Below, one piece after another: positions 1 through 8,542 of a stretch of DNA of 64,000 nt. This DNA comes from Lepiota brunneoincarnata (lineage: Eukaryota > Basidiomycota > Agaricomycetes > Agaricales > Agaricaceae). The notes beneath the pieces are model-generated. The model searched no databases. It was not told where the DNA came from and worked only from the letters and a program-made list of their open reading frames with translations. The stretch spans positions 372,001 through 436,000 of the forward strand of contig JAEBUN010000028.1 in NCBI GenBank assembly GCA_023014365.1, given 5' to 3'. Position numbers and translations under genes: made by a program. Numbering within the stretch: position 1 is the first letter of the stretch; each line of letters begins with the position of its first letter.

Positions 1-2
1 TC

Positions 3-662
3 TCCCCATTCTTCGCTAATAAAGGATACCATCCGAACATCACAGTTCATCCTGAACGCGATCTTGCCTCCGCCCGGGCCCACCATTTTGCTGTTGATCT
101 CGACGACCTACATACCACCCTGAAGTCCGAAATAGCACTAGCCCAGCAACGTTATCAGACCTCCGCCGACGCCCGCCGACTCCCCGCCCCGGACTTCAAG
201 GTTGGACAAAAGGTATTCGTGAAAGCCCAATTCTTCCGCACCACCCGTCCCTCCAAAAAACTCTCCGAAAAGTACCTTGGGCCTTATGAGATCATTGCAC
301 AAGCAGGTACTCACTCCCTTACACTCCGACTTCCCGACTCCATGCGTGGAGTACACCCAGTCTTCCATGTTTCCATGCTCGAACCAGCCACACCTAACAC
401 CATACCCGCCCAATCGGATCCGCCGCCCGCGCCGGTTTCCATTGACGGTGAACCAGAATACGAGATTGCCTGCATCGTCGACTCTAAGATCGATCGGCGC
501 CGCGCGTGCAAGCTCCTCTATAAAGTCATCTGGTTAGGTTACGAAGACACTGAAGAAGAGTCCTCGTGGTTGCCAGCCACCGAGCTTGAACATGCTATAG
601 ATCTCGTAGAGGCTTTTCATTCCTCTTACCCTGCAAAGCCTGGTCCTCTTCACTCACTTTGA
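3..662 (+). CDS. Ty3/gypsy polyprotein C-terminus: integrase tail plus chromodomain (partial, 5' end outside window)
   Basis: The reading frame is open from base 3 to the stop at 660-662, about 219 residues. It starts in the end of the integrase core (SPFFANKGYHPN). It continues through a GPY/F-type module (VGQKVFVKA..., then KYLGPYEII) and ends in a chromodomain (EYEIACIVDSK..., VIWLGYED, SSWLPATEL). Chromodomains of this class direct integration to marked chromatin. The C-terminus shows no internal stop, so this copy is young compared with the gypsy remains at 2900-8140. An internal ATG at 219 is not the real start. Confidence 0.9.
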   Translation, partial: SPFFANKGYHPNITVHPERDLASARAHHFAVDLDDLHTTLKSEIALAQQRYQTSADARRLPAPDFKVGQKVFVKAQFFRTTRPSKKLSEKYLGPYEIIAQAGTHSLTLRLPDSMRGVHPVFHVSMLEPATPNTIPAQSDPPPAPVSIDGEPEYEIACIVDSKIDRRRACKLLYKVIWLGYEDTEEESSWLPATELEHAIDLVEAFHSSYPAKPGPLHSL

Positions 663-731
663 GTTACTGACCACACATCACACCAAGAAACAACCATGTA
701 TTAAACAAACCCAAAAAACAACCCCGTACAA

Positions 732-1817
732 CTACCTATCGGTGTTGTCTCCAGAGAGCCCGGGCGACCCATTCACTTCTTCCATCAAATCCTGCACCTC
801 CTCCTCCAAAGCGGGCCCGACACTCCCCTCCGAACCCTCCGTCTCCAAAAAATTTCCACTCGACCAATTTCCGTCCACCTGAGCCTCCCAATGCCGTGGT
901 TGCTCGTAGCGGCCAGCAAGCGACCCCATCTTGTCGACCTTTTCCCCCAACCGAGCGATGGACCGCTCAATTCGCACCTCCAGGATGTAGATTTTCTTGA
1001 CGGTCTCCTGGTGCCTTTCTTCGATGAGCCGTTTCAACTCTACAAGGTCCATCAATTGGCATCCATCATAATACAGGATTCCTTACTCACCTTCAAATTG
1101 CTGGCCCGACAAACCACCGGCCCCGCTCGGCTCCGTCTCCTCTTGACCCCCGCACCGTTTTTTCATTTTGCTGCACTGACGGCAACTCCTGGTGTTACTA
1201 AGAAACTATCAGTATGTAGTCCGGAAATCCTCCAAAATGACTTACCCGCCGGCCACCTCACATGGGACCCCGTCTCGCTGGCACCTCCAGCAGGGATTCT
1301 CGCCCCCGAATACGTGTGCATTGCCCCGTCGCGGGGCCACCCTCGCCTTTGCCTTCCCCTTACCCTTACCCCCTGAATCCCTGGAGTCCTCCTCCCCCTC
1401 TTCCTCCTCGTCCCTCGCCTCATCCCTATCCGTATATTCGGAATCCGACTCCTCCGTATCTACTTGCATCGGGTCTTCCAACAGACAGCTCGACGAGGCC
1501 CCTGTGGTCGTCGCAACGAGTCGGGCCCGAATCGCCCGACGCTCTGCCTCGGCGGTTTCCTCTTGCTGCCTCCTGATCTCCTCCGCATATTGCTCCTTCG
1601 CGCGCTCTTCCGCTTGTCACTGGTGCAGCTCTATGAGCCGCCGTTGCTCCTCCTCTTGGCGCGCTATTGCCAGCCGCCGCTCCTCCTCCTCTCGCCGTTC
1701 CTCTTCTTCTAGCCTCTCGATTTCGAGCCACTCTCGTTCCTCTCACTCCGCCTTCTCTCTCAGTAATCGCGCCTTGCGCTCCGTAGCGGTCGGTTGACAG
1801 GATGGTTGTCTGCTCAT
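732..1817 (-). pseudogene. Antisense zinc-cluster / coiled-coil gene inside the gypsy 3' region, two premature stops
   Basis: On the strand opposite pol lies a three-exon gene: 1817-1246, 1188-1091 and 1039-732, with GT..AG introns of 57 bp (1189-1245) and 51 bp (1040-1090). The exons total 978 nt, exactly 326 codons, and join in frame. The protein has a Glu/Arg-rich coiled-coil N-terminus, an acidic stretch with KGKGKAKA, then a split cysteine cluster: CWRCQRDGVPC in exon 1 and CRQCSKMKKRC in exon 2. A leucine-rich helix (EELKRLIEERHQ) starts exon 3. Two in-frame TGA codons, at 1743-1745 and 1617-1619, break exon 1, both explicable as CGA to TGA. Paralogues sit at 41742-43250 and 44094-44906. 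DNA binding is an inference from the cysteine spacing. It could be a cargo gene or a captured host gene. Confidence 0.7.
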
Positions 1818-1939
1818 GGGGGTAGGAGGTCAAGTTGTGTCCTCTCAAATTCGAATCAGTTCACCTTTTTTTTTATACCCTCGTGGAATTTTCCGGTGGG
1901 CCCCGGTCTAGACCGCCTTGGGCCTCGAGGCTCAGCCCT

Positions 1940-1950
1940 AAAGGGGGGGG
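1940..1950 (+). other. Polypurine tract of the G661 element
   Basis: An AAA run followed by eight G residues ends three bases before the 3' LTR. This is the expected place for the plus-strand primer of a plus-oriented LTR element. Confidence 0.6.
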
Positions 1951-1953
1951 CAC

Positions 1954-2614
1954 TGTCATATCCACACCAAACCTAGAGCTTAACCATTAGGCTTCGGCTT
2001 CTCGACTCCACGTGTGCTCCACACGACAACCCTATGCCCTCCGACTCGGCCCCGACTGGCTCCGACCGCAACCCTTCGCCCCAATCACGCGACCTACCTC
2101 TACACGTGCCACGATCACCTGACCCTCAGTGCTCCCATTGTCCAGTTCTCCATTCTCCGTCCGTAATCAGAATACGTTACCAGTCTCCATACCCGTACCG
2201 GTCTCCATTCCATTCGAAATTATTCGTAATCCGCTTGTAACCATATGGGTCTCCGCTTCGCTCCGCACGTAGTCAGTACGAGTCATAATTCGTCAAGCTA
2301 GTAGTATATATACCGTAGGCACTTGGCTTGTACTCCTCAGTCTGATAATCGAATCGAGCAGCGGACCAGTCCCCTGTTCCCTATCCTCCTCTCTCTCTGC
2401 CTCGCTCCGCTTCGGCCCCGACTTCCTGAAATACGGACTCGGACAGTAGGAGGGCACAGCACATAAGCTGAGGCCGCAAGTCCACTCTCCGCCCGAAGTA
2501 CTCCGCCTCGGTCCCACCGTCTACGTACTGACGTCGTCCCGTCCCCCGGTTACCTTATACCAAGGATACCACCCCGACCCTCCGCTTCGGTTCCGACCCG
2601 CACCGGCTCTAACA
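1954..2614 (+). repeat. 3' LTR of the G661 gypsy element, 661 bp
   Basis: It starts TGTCATATCC and ends GGCTCTAACA. It differs from the solo LTR at 51261-51921 at only six of 661 positions, all CG versus CA/TG. A TATATATA box lies at 2305-2312. By analogy with elements A and B, transcription would start near 2338-2340. The short ORFs inside (for example 2034-2240) are repeated in the other copy and are not genes. Confidence 0.9.
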
Positions 2615-2899
2615 TTTATGCCTCATTGCCTTATCTCTGACTTGGAGTTACTTAGGTCCACCCACTTATAGTAGGAGCATAGCCACACTTAGTATTATAT
2701 AAGGATACAGTACATCACTATGTATCCTTATCTTAGTGTTATACAGTTCTTGCCTCCTATACCTCTTTGCCCTTAAACCAGCTGGACCATAGTGCTCCAT
2801 CATCTCTAAGTCATGCTTAGTAGGACAAGACCAAGTCTGTATAGACATCTTGCCTCAAATGCTGTGCTACTCAAGAGCAAACCCCTAACCCAGGTAACA
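2615..2899 (+). repeat. Truncated LTR2 copy (element B family), cut by the G661 insertion
   Basis: Read on the minus strand from 2899 it begins TGTTACCTGGG and follows the LTR at 49169-49625 for about 285 bp. It then stops at the G661 LTR boundary. It was itself inserted into the integrase of the older gypsy element, whose coding frame (…YAIHGVKPLL) is cut at 2900. It retains a TATATAAGG box and, 33 nt further, the TATCTTAGTGTT start site motif (around 2731-2742), in the plus-strand sense. Confidence 0.75.
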
Positions 2900-3413
2900 G
2901 AAGTAGGGGTTTGACCCCATGGATAGCATAGTATAGCATGTGTCTTGTAGCTTTTCAAGTAGTTACCCTGTCAGCCCAGAAAATATATGAAGCATGCTTG
3001 TACCAGCTGCAAATATTACCATTGCAGACCTTGACAAGGGCATCCCAGATAGTTCTGTGGGTTGTTTCCACAACTCTATTGGACTGTGAGATGTAAGCTG
3101 AAATCTGAATGTGATGGATGTGATACTTATTGGCTAGCCAATCTAAGGCTGTGATGAAGGCTGTTCCATTGTCCATGACTATTTCCTCAAGTCCTCACCA
3201 TCTGCACAAGATTTCTTTGAAAATGAAGGTTTCTAGTGTCCTGCTGGTCTCTCTAGTGAGGGCTCTCCATTCTGGCCATCCAGTAAGGCTGCAGCAAGCT
3301 TGAACAATGTATTTTTGCCTGTGAGATGGTGGCATGTGTATGGAGTCAATGTAGGCTTTCTGGAAGAGGGAGGCTGGAGTCTGGATCATCAGTGGCAAGA
3401 CTACCTGTTCCAT
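2900..3413 (-). pseudogene. Integrase core remnant of the old gypsy element
   Basis: The segment 3413-3195 reads through KAYIDSIHMPP and RQKYIVQACCSLTGWPEWRA, an integrase core start containing the first catalytic Asp (YIDS). The segment 3176-2955 contains DNGTAF (second Asp), HIQISAYISQSN and VVETTHRTI, where the catalytic Glu follows. After a TGA the frame continues to YAIHGVKPLL at 2900 and is cut by the LTR2 insertion. Confidence 0.75.
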
Positions 3414-3653
3414 GGATCAGATCTGGCATGGATGGCATGTTTTAATGAACCAGTGGATGTCATTTTTGAGTGAGGGCTACCAGAACTGGTCAGCAAGAGT
3501 GTGTCAAGTGGCATAGAACCCTTCATAGCCTAAGTTGTCATGTGTTTGTGTAAGCAATTGATAGCATTGTGATTTTCCCATCACCACCACCTGGTGTCTC
3601 CCACCATACTCCTTCCTGCACAACCTCTCATTGTTCATGAAGAACTTGCCTGC

Positions 3654-4460
3654 TCACTTGAGAAGTCTTTTCTTGGCCTTTTTGGTGAGTCCCTCCAGCA
3701 GCTCTAGTGATGTTAGGAACCTCCTAATTTCCTCCAACTCTAGGTCTCTTTTTCTTGCCTTGTCATCATGTGGTGCTAGCTTGTCTGTCTTCTCCCTTTC
3801 CTCTGGGCTTTCAGGGCTGTTTCTTGGCTCACTTCTGGTCTCCAAGATGGTCACCTCTCCTCCCCTCTCTTCAAAACCTCCCACTACCCATGTCCTACAC
3901 CCCAACACCTTATCATCTACCCATGCTTTAGCTTTTTCTTCTCTGAAGTCCTTCTCCTTACTCCTCTCCTCTCCTTCATCTTGACAATCCATCTGGTCCT
4001 TGGTGTTTCTTCCCTGGAACATGTACTAGTTTGAAGTCGAACAGCAAGATAGCTGAGATCCATTGATTTACAGCTGCATTTGGGTGTACATCTGGTTTGT
4101 TGATCATTCCTTTGATGTATTTCATGTTAACCTCCACCACTAATTGTTTTGCACCCACCAGCTACAGTTTGTATGCATTCAAGGCCCAAAAAAGTCCATA
4201 CAGCTCTAGCTTAGCTTGAGAGTAGTGAGATACCTTCTCATTCCAGGCAATAGATCCAAAACAAGCTGGCCATCATTTCCCTGCATTATTTAAGCTGACC
4301 TAGGATGTATCCAACTGCAATTAGGGAGGTATCCACAGCCAAAATGATGTTGAAGGATAAGGTATGGTTGATTAGCCTGATTGCCTTGCATGTTACAACC
4401 TTCTGCTTTATTTCCTCCATTGCCACTTTAGGTTCCTCCTCCCATCTAAACTCCTCTTGT
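3654..4460 (-). pseudogene. RNase H / connection region and charged spacer of the old gypsy element
   Basis: The segment 4158-3976 reads LVVEVNMKYIKGMINKPD, LLFDFKLVHVPGKKH and GPDGLSR, the typical end of a gypsy RNase H domain. Upstream on the same strand (about 4260-4160) the frame gives SQAKLELYGLFWALNAYK, the RNase H E-L-x-G-L region. Downstream, 4022-3654 encodes a charged spacer (Glu/Lys rich) before the integrase zinc finger. Several frame breaks separate these pieces. Confidence 0.65.
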
Positions 4461-4465
4461 TTTCC

Positions 4466-5600
4466 TCATGTTAACTTGGTGAGTGGCTCACATATCTCTA
4501 CAAATAACTTGATCCAATTCCTGACCATTCCTGCCATCCCCAGAAACCCTTGTACTTCTGACACATTCCTGCAATCTGGCCACCTTAACACCTTCTCCAC
4601 CATCACCTCATCTGGTCTCTGCCCTTCATATGTACACAGTCTCCCCACCACCACAATTTCTGGTAAGCACAGCTGGAGTTTCTTTGCTGATACCATCACT
4701 CCTGCATGTTTGAGTCTGTGCAGTACCCAATTTAGGTCAATCACATGTTCCCACAAGAATTGTCGAATGCCTGGGTTCTCTACCAGGACCTCATAAGTGC
4801 TGTCTAGTTTTTTGTAATGTGTTTTTGGGCCTAATAGAGTAATGTTGTCTAGATAATTCAGGGCTGTCTCTGTTTCCTCCTTCAAGAGGAAAGCAATGTC
4901 ATTGTGAAAGATCCCAACTGAGCCTGTCCATCCTTGAGGTAAAACTGTTAGCCTCATTGTTCATAGAGGTGTATTGAGGGTGGTAAAGTCTTGAGAGGGC
5001 TCTGCCAGGGTTCAGTGATCATACTTCACAAAGATATGTATCTAGTCCTGAGTAGATGCCTTATGCTGCACATTGCTCCACATAGAGATATATCAGAGGA
5101 GGGCTTTGGGAGTCTCAAATTGTGATCATGTTGAGGGGTGTCAAGTTATGCATGATCCATATGTTGCCATCCTTCTTTGCCACAGTAGACCACTGATGCC
5201 TGTAGGAGCTGTATGATGGCTCATATACCCCAGTCTCAATCTTTTGTTTGATAAGCCCAATTACTTTTTCATGATGCCCAGGGGGAGTGGGTAAGGATTT
5301 CCTAGTCCATGGGATATGTTCAATGACTGGAATTTTGACAGGAGTGAAGTAGTCCTCACAAAATCAGCCTTTTTCTGTCTCATCCCATGCCAGGCCCAAC
5401 TCATTGTTCAACAGTATCTGTGCCACCAGTTTCTTTTCCTCTGGCCACAAGAAGTCATTTGAAAATATCCCTAGCTTGTCCATTCTGTCCTGTGTAAGGT
5501 GTATTCCTGGCCAAAATGGAGGTGGAAGGACTGGTAACACAGGTAAGGTTGATAGGGGGTCTTCAGGTACCTTTCTGATAATTTGGTAGCCACTTGGCAT
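4466..5600 (-). pseudogene. Reverse transcriptase remnant of the old gypsy element
   Basis: The segment 5600-5364 contains NDFLWPEEKKL and LGLAWDETEKG, the N-terminal approach to the RT domain. Between 5340 and 5150 the minus strand gives YRHQWSTVAKKDGNIW. The segment 4957-4466 begins LTVLPQGWTGS and carries LNYLDNITLLGP where an active enzyme has the YxDD box, so the second catalytic Asp is Asn. It goes on to VEGFLGMAG-like sequence (VQGFLGMAGMVRNW). Stops and a missing catalytic residue show it is dead. Confidence 0.75.
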
Positions 5601-5615
5601 TGTTGCTGGTACTGG

Positions 5616-6182
5616 TCAGACTTTGTTGGCAACCTTCTTGTAAGCTAGGCAGTGGGCCTCAATGTTGTAAGTGAATGTCAATGAGAGGATTGCCTCTGTT
5701 AATGTGTTGTCTCCTCCACAGATCCTCCATACTCCTTTGTCCTCTGTTCTCCTCATCACTACCAGCCCTTTCCTTGCCTTCTCCTCAACTCTCTCTCTTG
5801 TTGGCACCACCACCTTTCTTTCCTTCCCCACCAGGTCCATCACCACTACCTTGACATTACCATCCTCCCACTCTACTTTCCCCAACCTCACTCCTTGTTG
5901 CCAGGGCCTTCCCAACAACAACCAATATGGTGCTATTTTCACAACAAATGCATGTGCAAATGTCTTCAAACCTCCCACCATGATCTCCAACCACTTGACA
6001 CAACCCTCTAGGTTCTCCTTCCCACCATTCACTGCCTGCATCACCATCCTCCTCACCCTATTCATCTTTATCCCCAACTCATCACATAAATCCTGTCTCA
6101 CCAATACAATCTCTGACCCTTCATCCAACAGTCCCATCTCAACTGCTCCTTTTCCCTCTGTCCCTTTCACTGTCACTTCCAC
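5616..6182 (-). pseudogene. Retroviral-type aspartic protease remnant of the old gypsy element
   Basis: An open stretch of 188 codons contains LLDEGSEIVLV, the position of the D-S/T-G active site loop with Glu in place of Ser/Thr, and later LLLGRPW, the usual flap/ILG region of fungal gypsy proteases. Basic sequence follows (GKERKVVVPTRERV). It lies between the gag-like region and RT, as expected. Confidence 0.65.
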
Positions 6183-6311
6183 CTCTCAAAGTGGTGTTGT
6201 AAACTTGAGTGACATCCCAGGTACTGCTGCTACAACAGCTCCCATCATTGGAGCTTTCTGTGTATGTGTGTTGTCAATCATGAGTTTGCAAAGGTCCCCA
6301 CTGATTGATAG

Positions 6312-7154
6312 TTACTCCTTTATGGTGACTTTAGGGACTTCAGCTTCAAGTATGCATTTATAGATCCCTTGTGTTATTGATGCACTTGAGATTTTTGACT
6401 CAAGTTTGTATGCTGGGTGCATCTTGGCTGCTTCCTCCTTTTGTCCTTCCTCCCTAGCCTCTGCTGACTCTTCACTACTCTTCCCCACTCCTCTCTTCTT
6501 TTGTACTCTCATCATCACCATCCCTTCCACTTCTGACTTCTTCTCATTTCCCAACTCCTCCAACTTGACTATTGCTCCCCATACAAATCCTTCCTCTCCA
6601 GTCTCCATCTCTTGTACTGAAACATACAAGGTAAGTGGTATGGATGAAGGGGTTGGGGCTGGTACTGGTGGTGTTATACTCACACTAGGAGTTGCCTGTA
6701 GTGGTCCTCCCCACTTCTGATCTATAGCTTCTTTGAACCCTCCTAGATGTTGTTCAATACACAAGCCATCTCTGTGCATGTGGTACCCTCCAGCTAGGAT
6801 AAGTAATCAACCTGCTCAAACATACTCAGCTGTGATGGGGCATGCTTGAAGCCTATGTGAGGGATCTTTACACATGAGGCATTTGTAGTCCTGGGATGTC
6901 ATGGGTGCCCTATGTCCTGGCTGATTTCACATGAAGGCTGTTGTTGATGCTGTCGGTATCCATTGTGCTGGTGGTGAAATGTGTTCAGTGACAGTTGGGG
7001 CTACCAAAACTAGCTGGGATAAGTTGCCATATATGTATATTGCATTGGTTACCTCTAGCCCATGTAGTTTCCTTGTGAGTTCTTCAACCTTGTCCATCAC
7101 TCCCCCCTTCTTCTTTTCCTTTTTCTCTTTGACCTTTACCTTCCTTGTTCTCAC
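6312..7154 (-). pseudogene. Gag-to-protease linker of the old gypsy element
   Basis: Two open segments, 7154-6927 and 6779-6312, are Lys/Glu rich (KVKVKEKKEKKKGG; KKRGVGKSSEESAE). They have coiled-coil character and no recognisable zinc knuckle. Their place between gag-like and protease sequence suggests the Gag C-terminus or a linker. Functional assignment is by position only. Confidence 0.45.
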
Positions 7155-7550
7155 CTCCTTCTTTGTTTTTCCAGCCTTTTACCTATATCATCATCCTCCC
7201 TCTTCCTCACTGGACTCTTCATCTGTTGACATCTCAACAGATGACTCCTCTAACTCCTCACTACTACTCTACTCTCATCTCTTCTTTCCCTTCCCTCATT
7301 TCTTCAAACTCTTCCTTGTCCTTCATTCCCATAACTCTTCTTCATCTACTGCTTCCTTTGAAAACACAAATCTCCCTGCCTTCAGTACTTTCTTGATTTT
7401 TGGGATCTGCAAATGGCCCAGGTTACTGTCCTCCTTTTCAAGTCAATCCTGGATGGTATGTCAAGTGCTGAGGAAAAGTCCTTTCCAAAAGTAGCAATTG
7501 CCTTCATCTGTGGTAATCTTTTTAGAGTTGATAAGGTTAGATACCATCGG

Positions 7551-7940
7551 CTAGAGCTTATGATAATACTTGTTTAGGTTACCTTCATCCTCAATATCCT
7601 CATCTGCTACTGCCTTGATGAACCTGAGTAAGCGATTGATTGAATATTTCCCTCCAAGGGATGTCTTTGAGTATGACTCTAAAATCTCTTTCTTTAGTAT
7701 TCTGTAATCCTGTTCATACCCTTCAAGACTCTTCCAGAACTGCTTTGTCTTGGTATCTGTATACTTCACCACCATCTTCACTTTCTCCACTTTATCTAAC
7801 CCACATGCTCCCACCTGCTGTTCAAACTCCTCAAAGAACTCCTTCAACTCCTCAGGATGTTTGGGGTTGAACTCTGGTGCATGCTTGGTTCCTGGGGCTG
7901 GCATGGCTGTCATACCTCCTGGAGTTGATACTGAGGCCAT
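7551..7940 (-). pseudogene. Gag-like N-terminal remnant of the old gypsy element
   Basis: A 129-codon open segment reads through APEFNPKHPEELKEFFEEFE, KVKMVVKYTDTKTKQFWKSL and LKKEILESYS. This is the style of fungal gypsy Gag (capsid-like helical region, no zinc knuckle). It is the most upstream coding piece of the element, consistent with a start near 7940. Confidence 0.6.
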
Positions 7941-8149
7941 TCAAGGGGTTGGTGTTACTGGCAGTGTTGAGGTGAGGAGTAGGGCCTTTCATGCATGGCC
8001 TCATAATGTCTCTTGGTCTGACAATGATGTGGTTGCTGTTGGTCCTGCTCCTGATGGTCATCAATGCTTCACACTACTGGAAGACTGACTTTGCTGGGAT
8101 GGAAGCCTTGACTGTGACCATGTCTGGACTCTTGGTTGGTCTGCTGTGT

Positions 8150-8540
8150 TGTAAGGATTGTAGGGATAGAGAAGGAGTGTGGTTATGAGCTAGCCACCCC
8201 TTGCAGTGGGCTCCAAGTGTAAGGCTGCTGCAAGTTCTTGGGGGTAAAAGATCTGTATTCAGTAACTATGTGGCATATATTTTATAGGCTCTACATGTCT
8301 GTGTTTCTACAAAAATCAGGAGTAAAAGGAGTGCTATGGTATGTAAATGAGAGACTGAGAGTGTAAATGAGTGAGTTTTCTATGTAAAAATGAGTGTGAA
8401 GGTGGAAGGAATTATGTGTAAGATAAGAATAAATAAGGAGGGATAAAGAGCAGGCTAAATTACCACTATACACTAGATAATTGCAACATCCTTGTGTAGC
8501 TGAGAGGGCATCCCTACAGAAGGCAATCAAAACATACTGC
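8150..8540. other. Non-coding stretch, possible LTR remnant
   Basis: No gene is seen. The segment 8243-8300 (TAAAAGATCTGTATTCAG..., CATATATTTTATAG) is clearly similar to 23187-23240 and more weakly to 55200-55255. That suggests relics of one LTR or other dispersed repeat. It sits next to the gag end of the old gypsy element, where a 5' LTR would be. Confidence 0.3.
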
Positions 8541-8542
8541 AC

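Larger units (their letters stand above)
1..2614 (+). mobile_element. 3' end of a Ty3/gypsy LTR retrotransposon (family G661)
   Basis: The window opens inside the integrase of a chromodomain gypsy element. What is present is the integrase C-terminus with chromodomain (3-662), an antisense spliced gene (732-1817), a purine tract (1940-1950) and a complete 661-bp 3' LTR (1954-2614). The 5' LTR, gag, protease and RT lie upstream of the window. Two more LTRs of exactly 661 bp occur at 51261-51921 and, inverted and older, at 27053-27713. The element inserted into an LTR2 fragment, which resumes at 2615. Confidence 0.85.
2900..8140 (-). mobile_element. Old, degenerate Ty3/gypsy retrotransposon on the minus strand
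   Basis: Minus-strand order from right to left is gag-like, linker, aspartic protease, RT, RNase H, spacer and integrase, the normal Ty3/gypsy order. Every domain is broken by stops and frame changes. The integrase ends abruptly at 2900 where an LTR2 copy is inserted, so the integrase C-terminus and 3' LTR are missing here. No convincing 5' LTR pair can be defined, though 8150-8420 may be a decayed LTR remnant. Sequence is poor in CpG, in contrast to the young elements. Confidence 0.8.

Noticed and set aside
1192..1797. 201-codon Ser/Arg-rich plus-strand ORF
   Set aside because: Antisense of the spliced zinc-cluster gene. Serine runs come from reading CTC/TCC triplets opposite Glu/Arg codons.
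2034..2240. 68-codon ORF repeated at 51341-51547
   Set aside because: It lies inside the G661 LTR, and the repetition reflects the LTR copies, not gene conservation. The older copy does not keep it.
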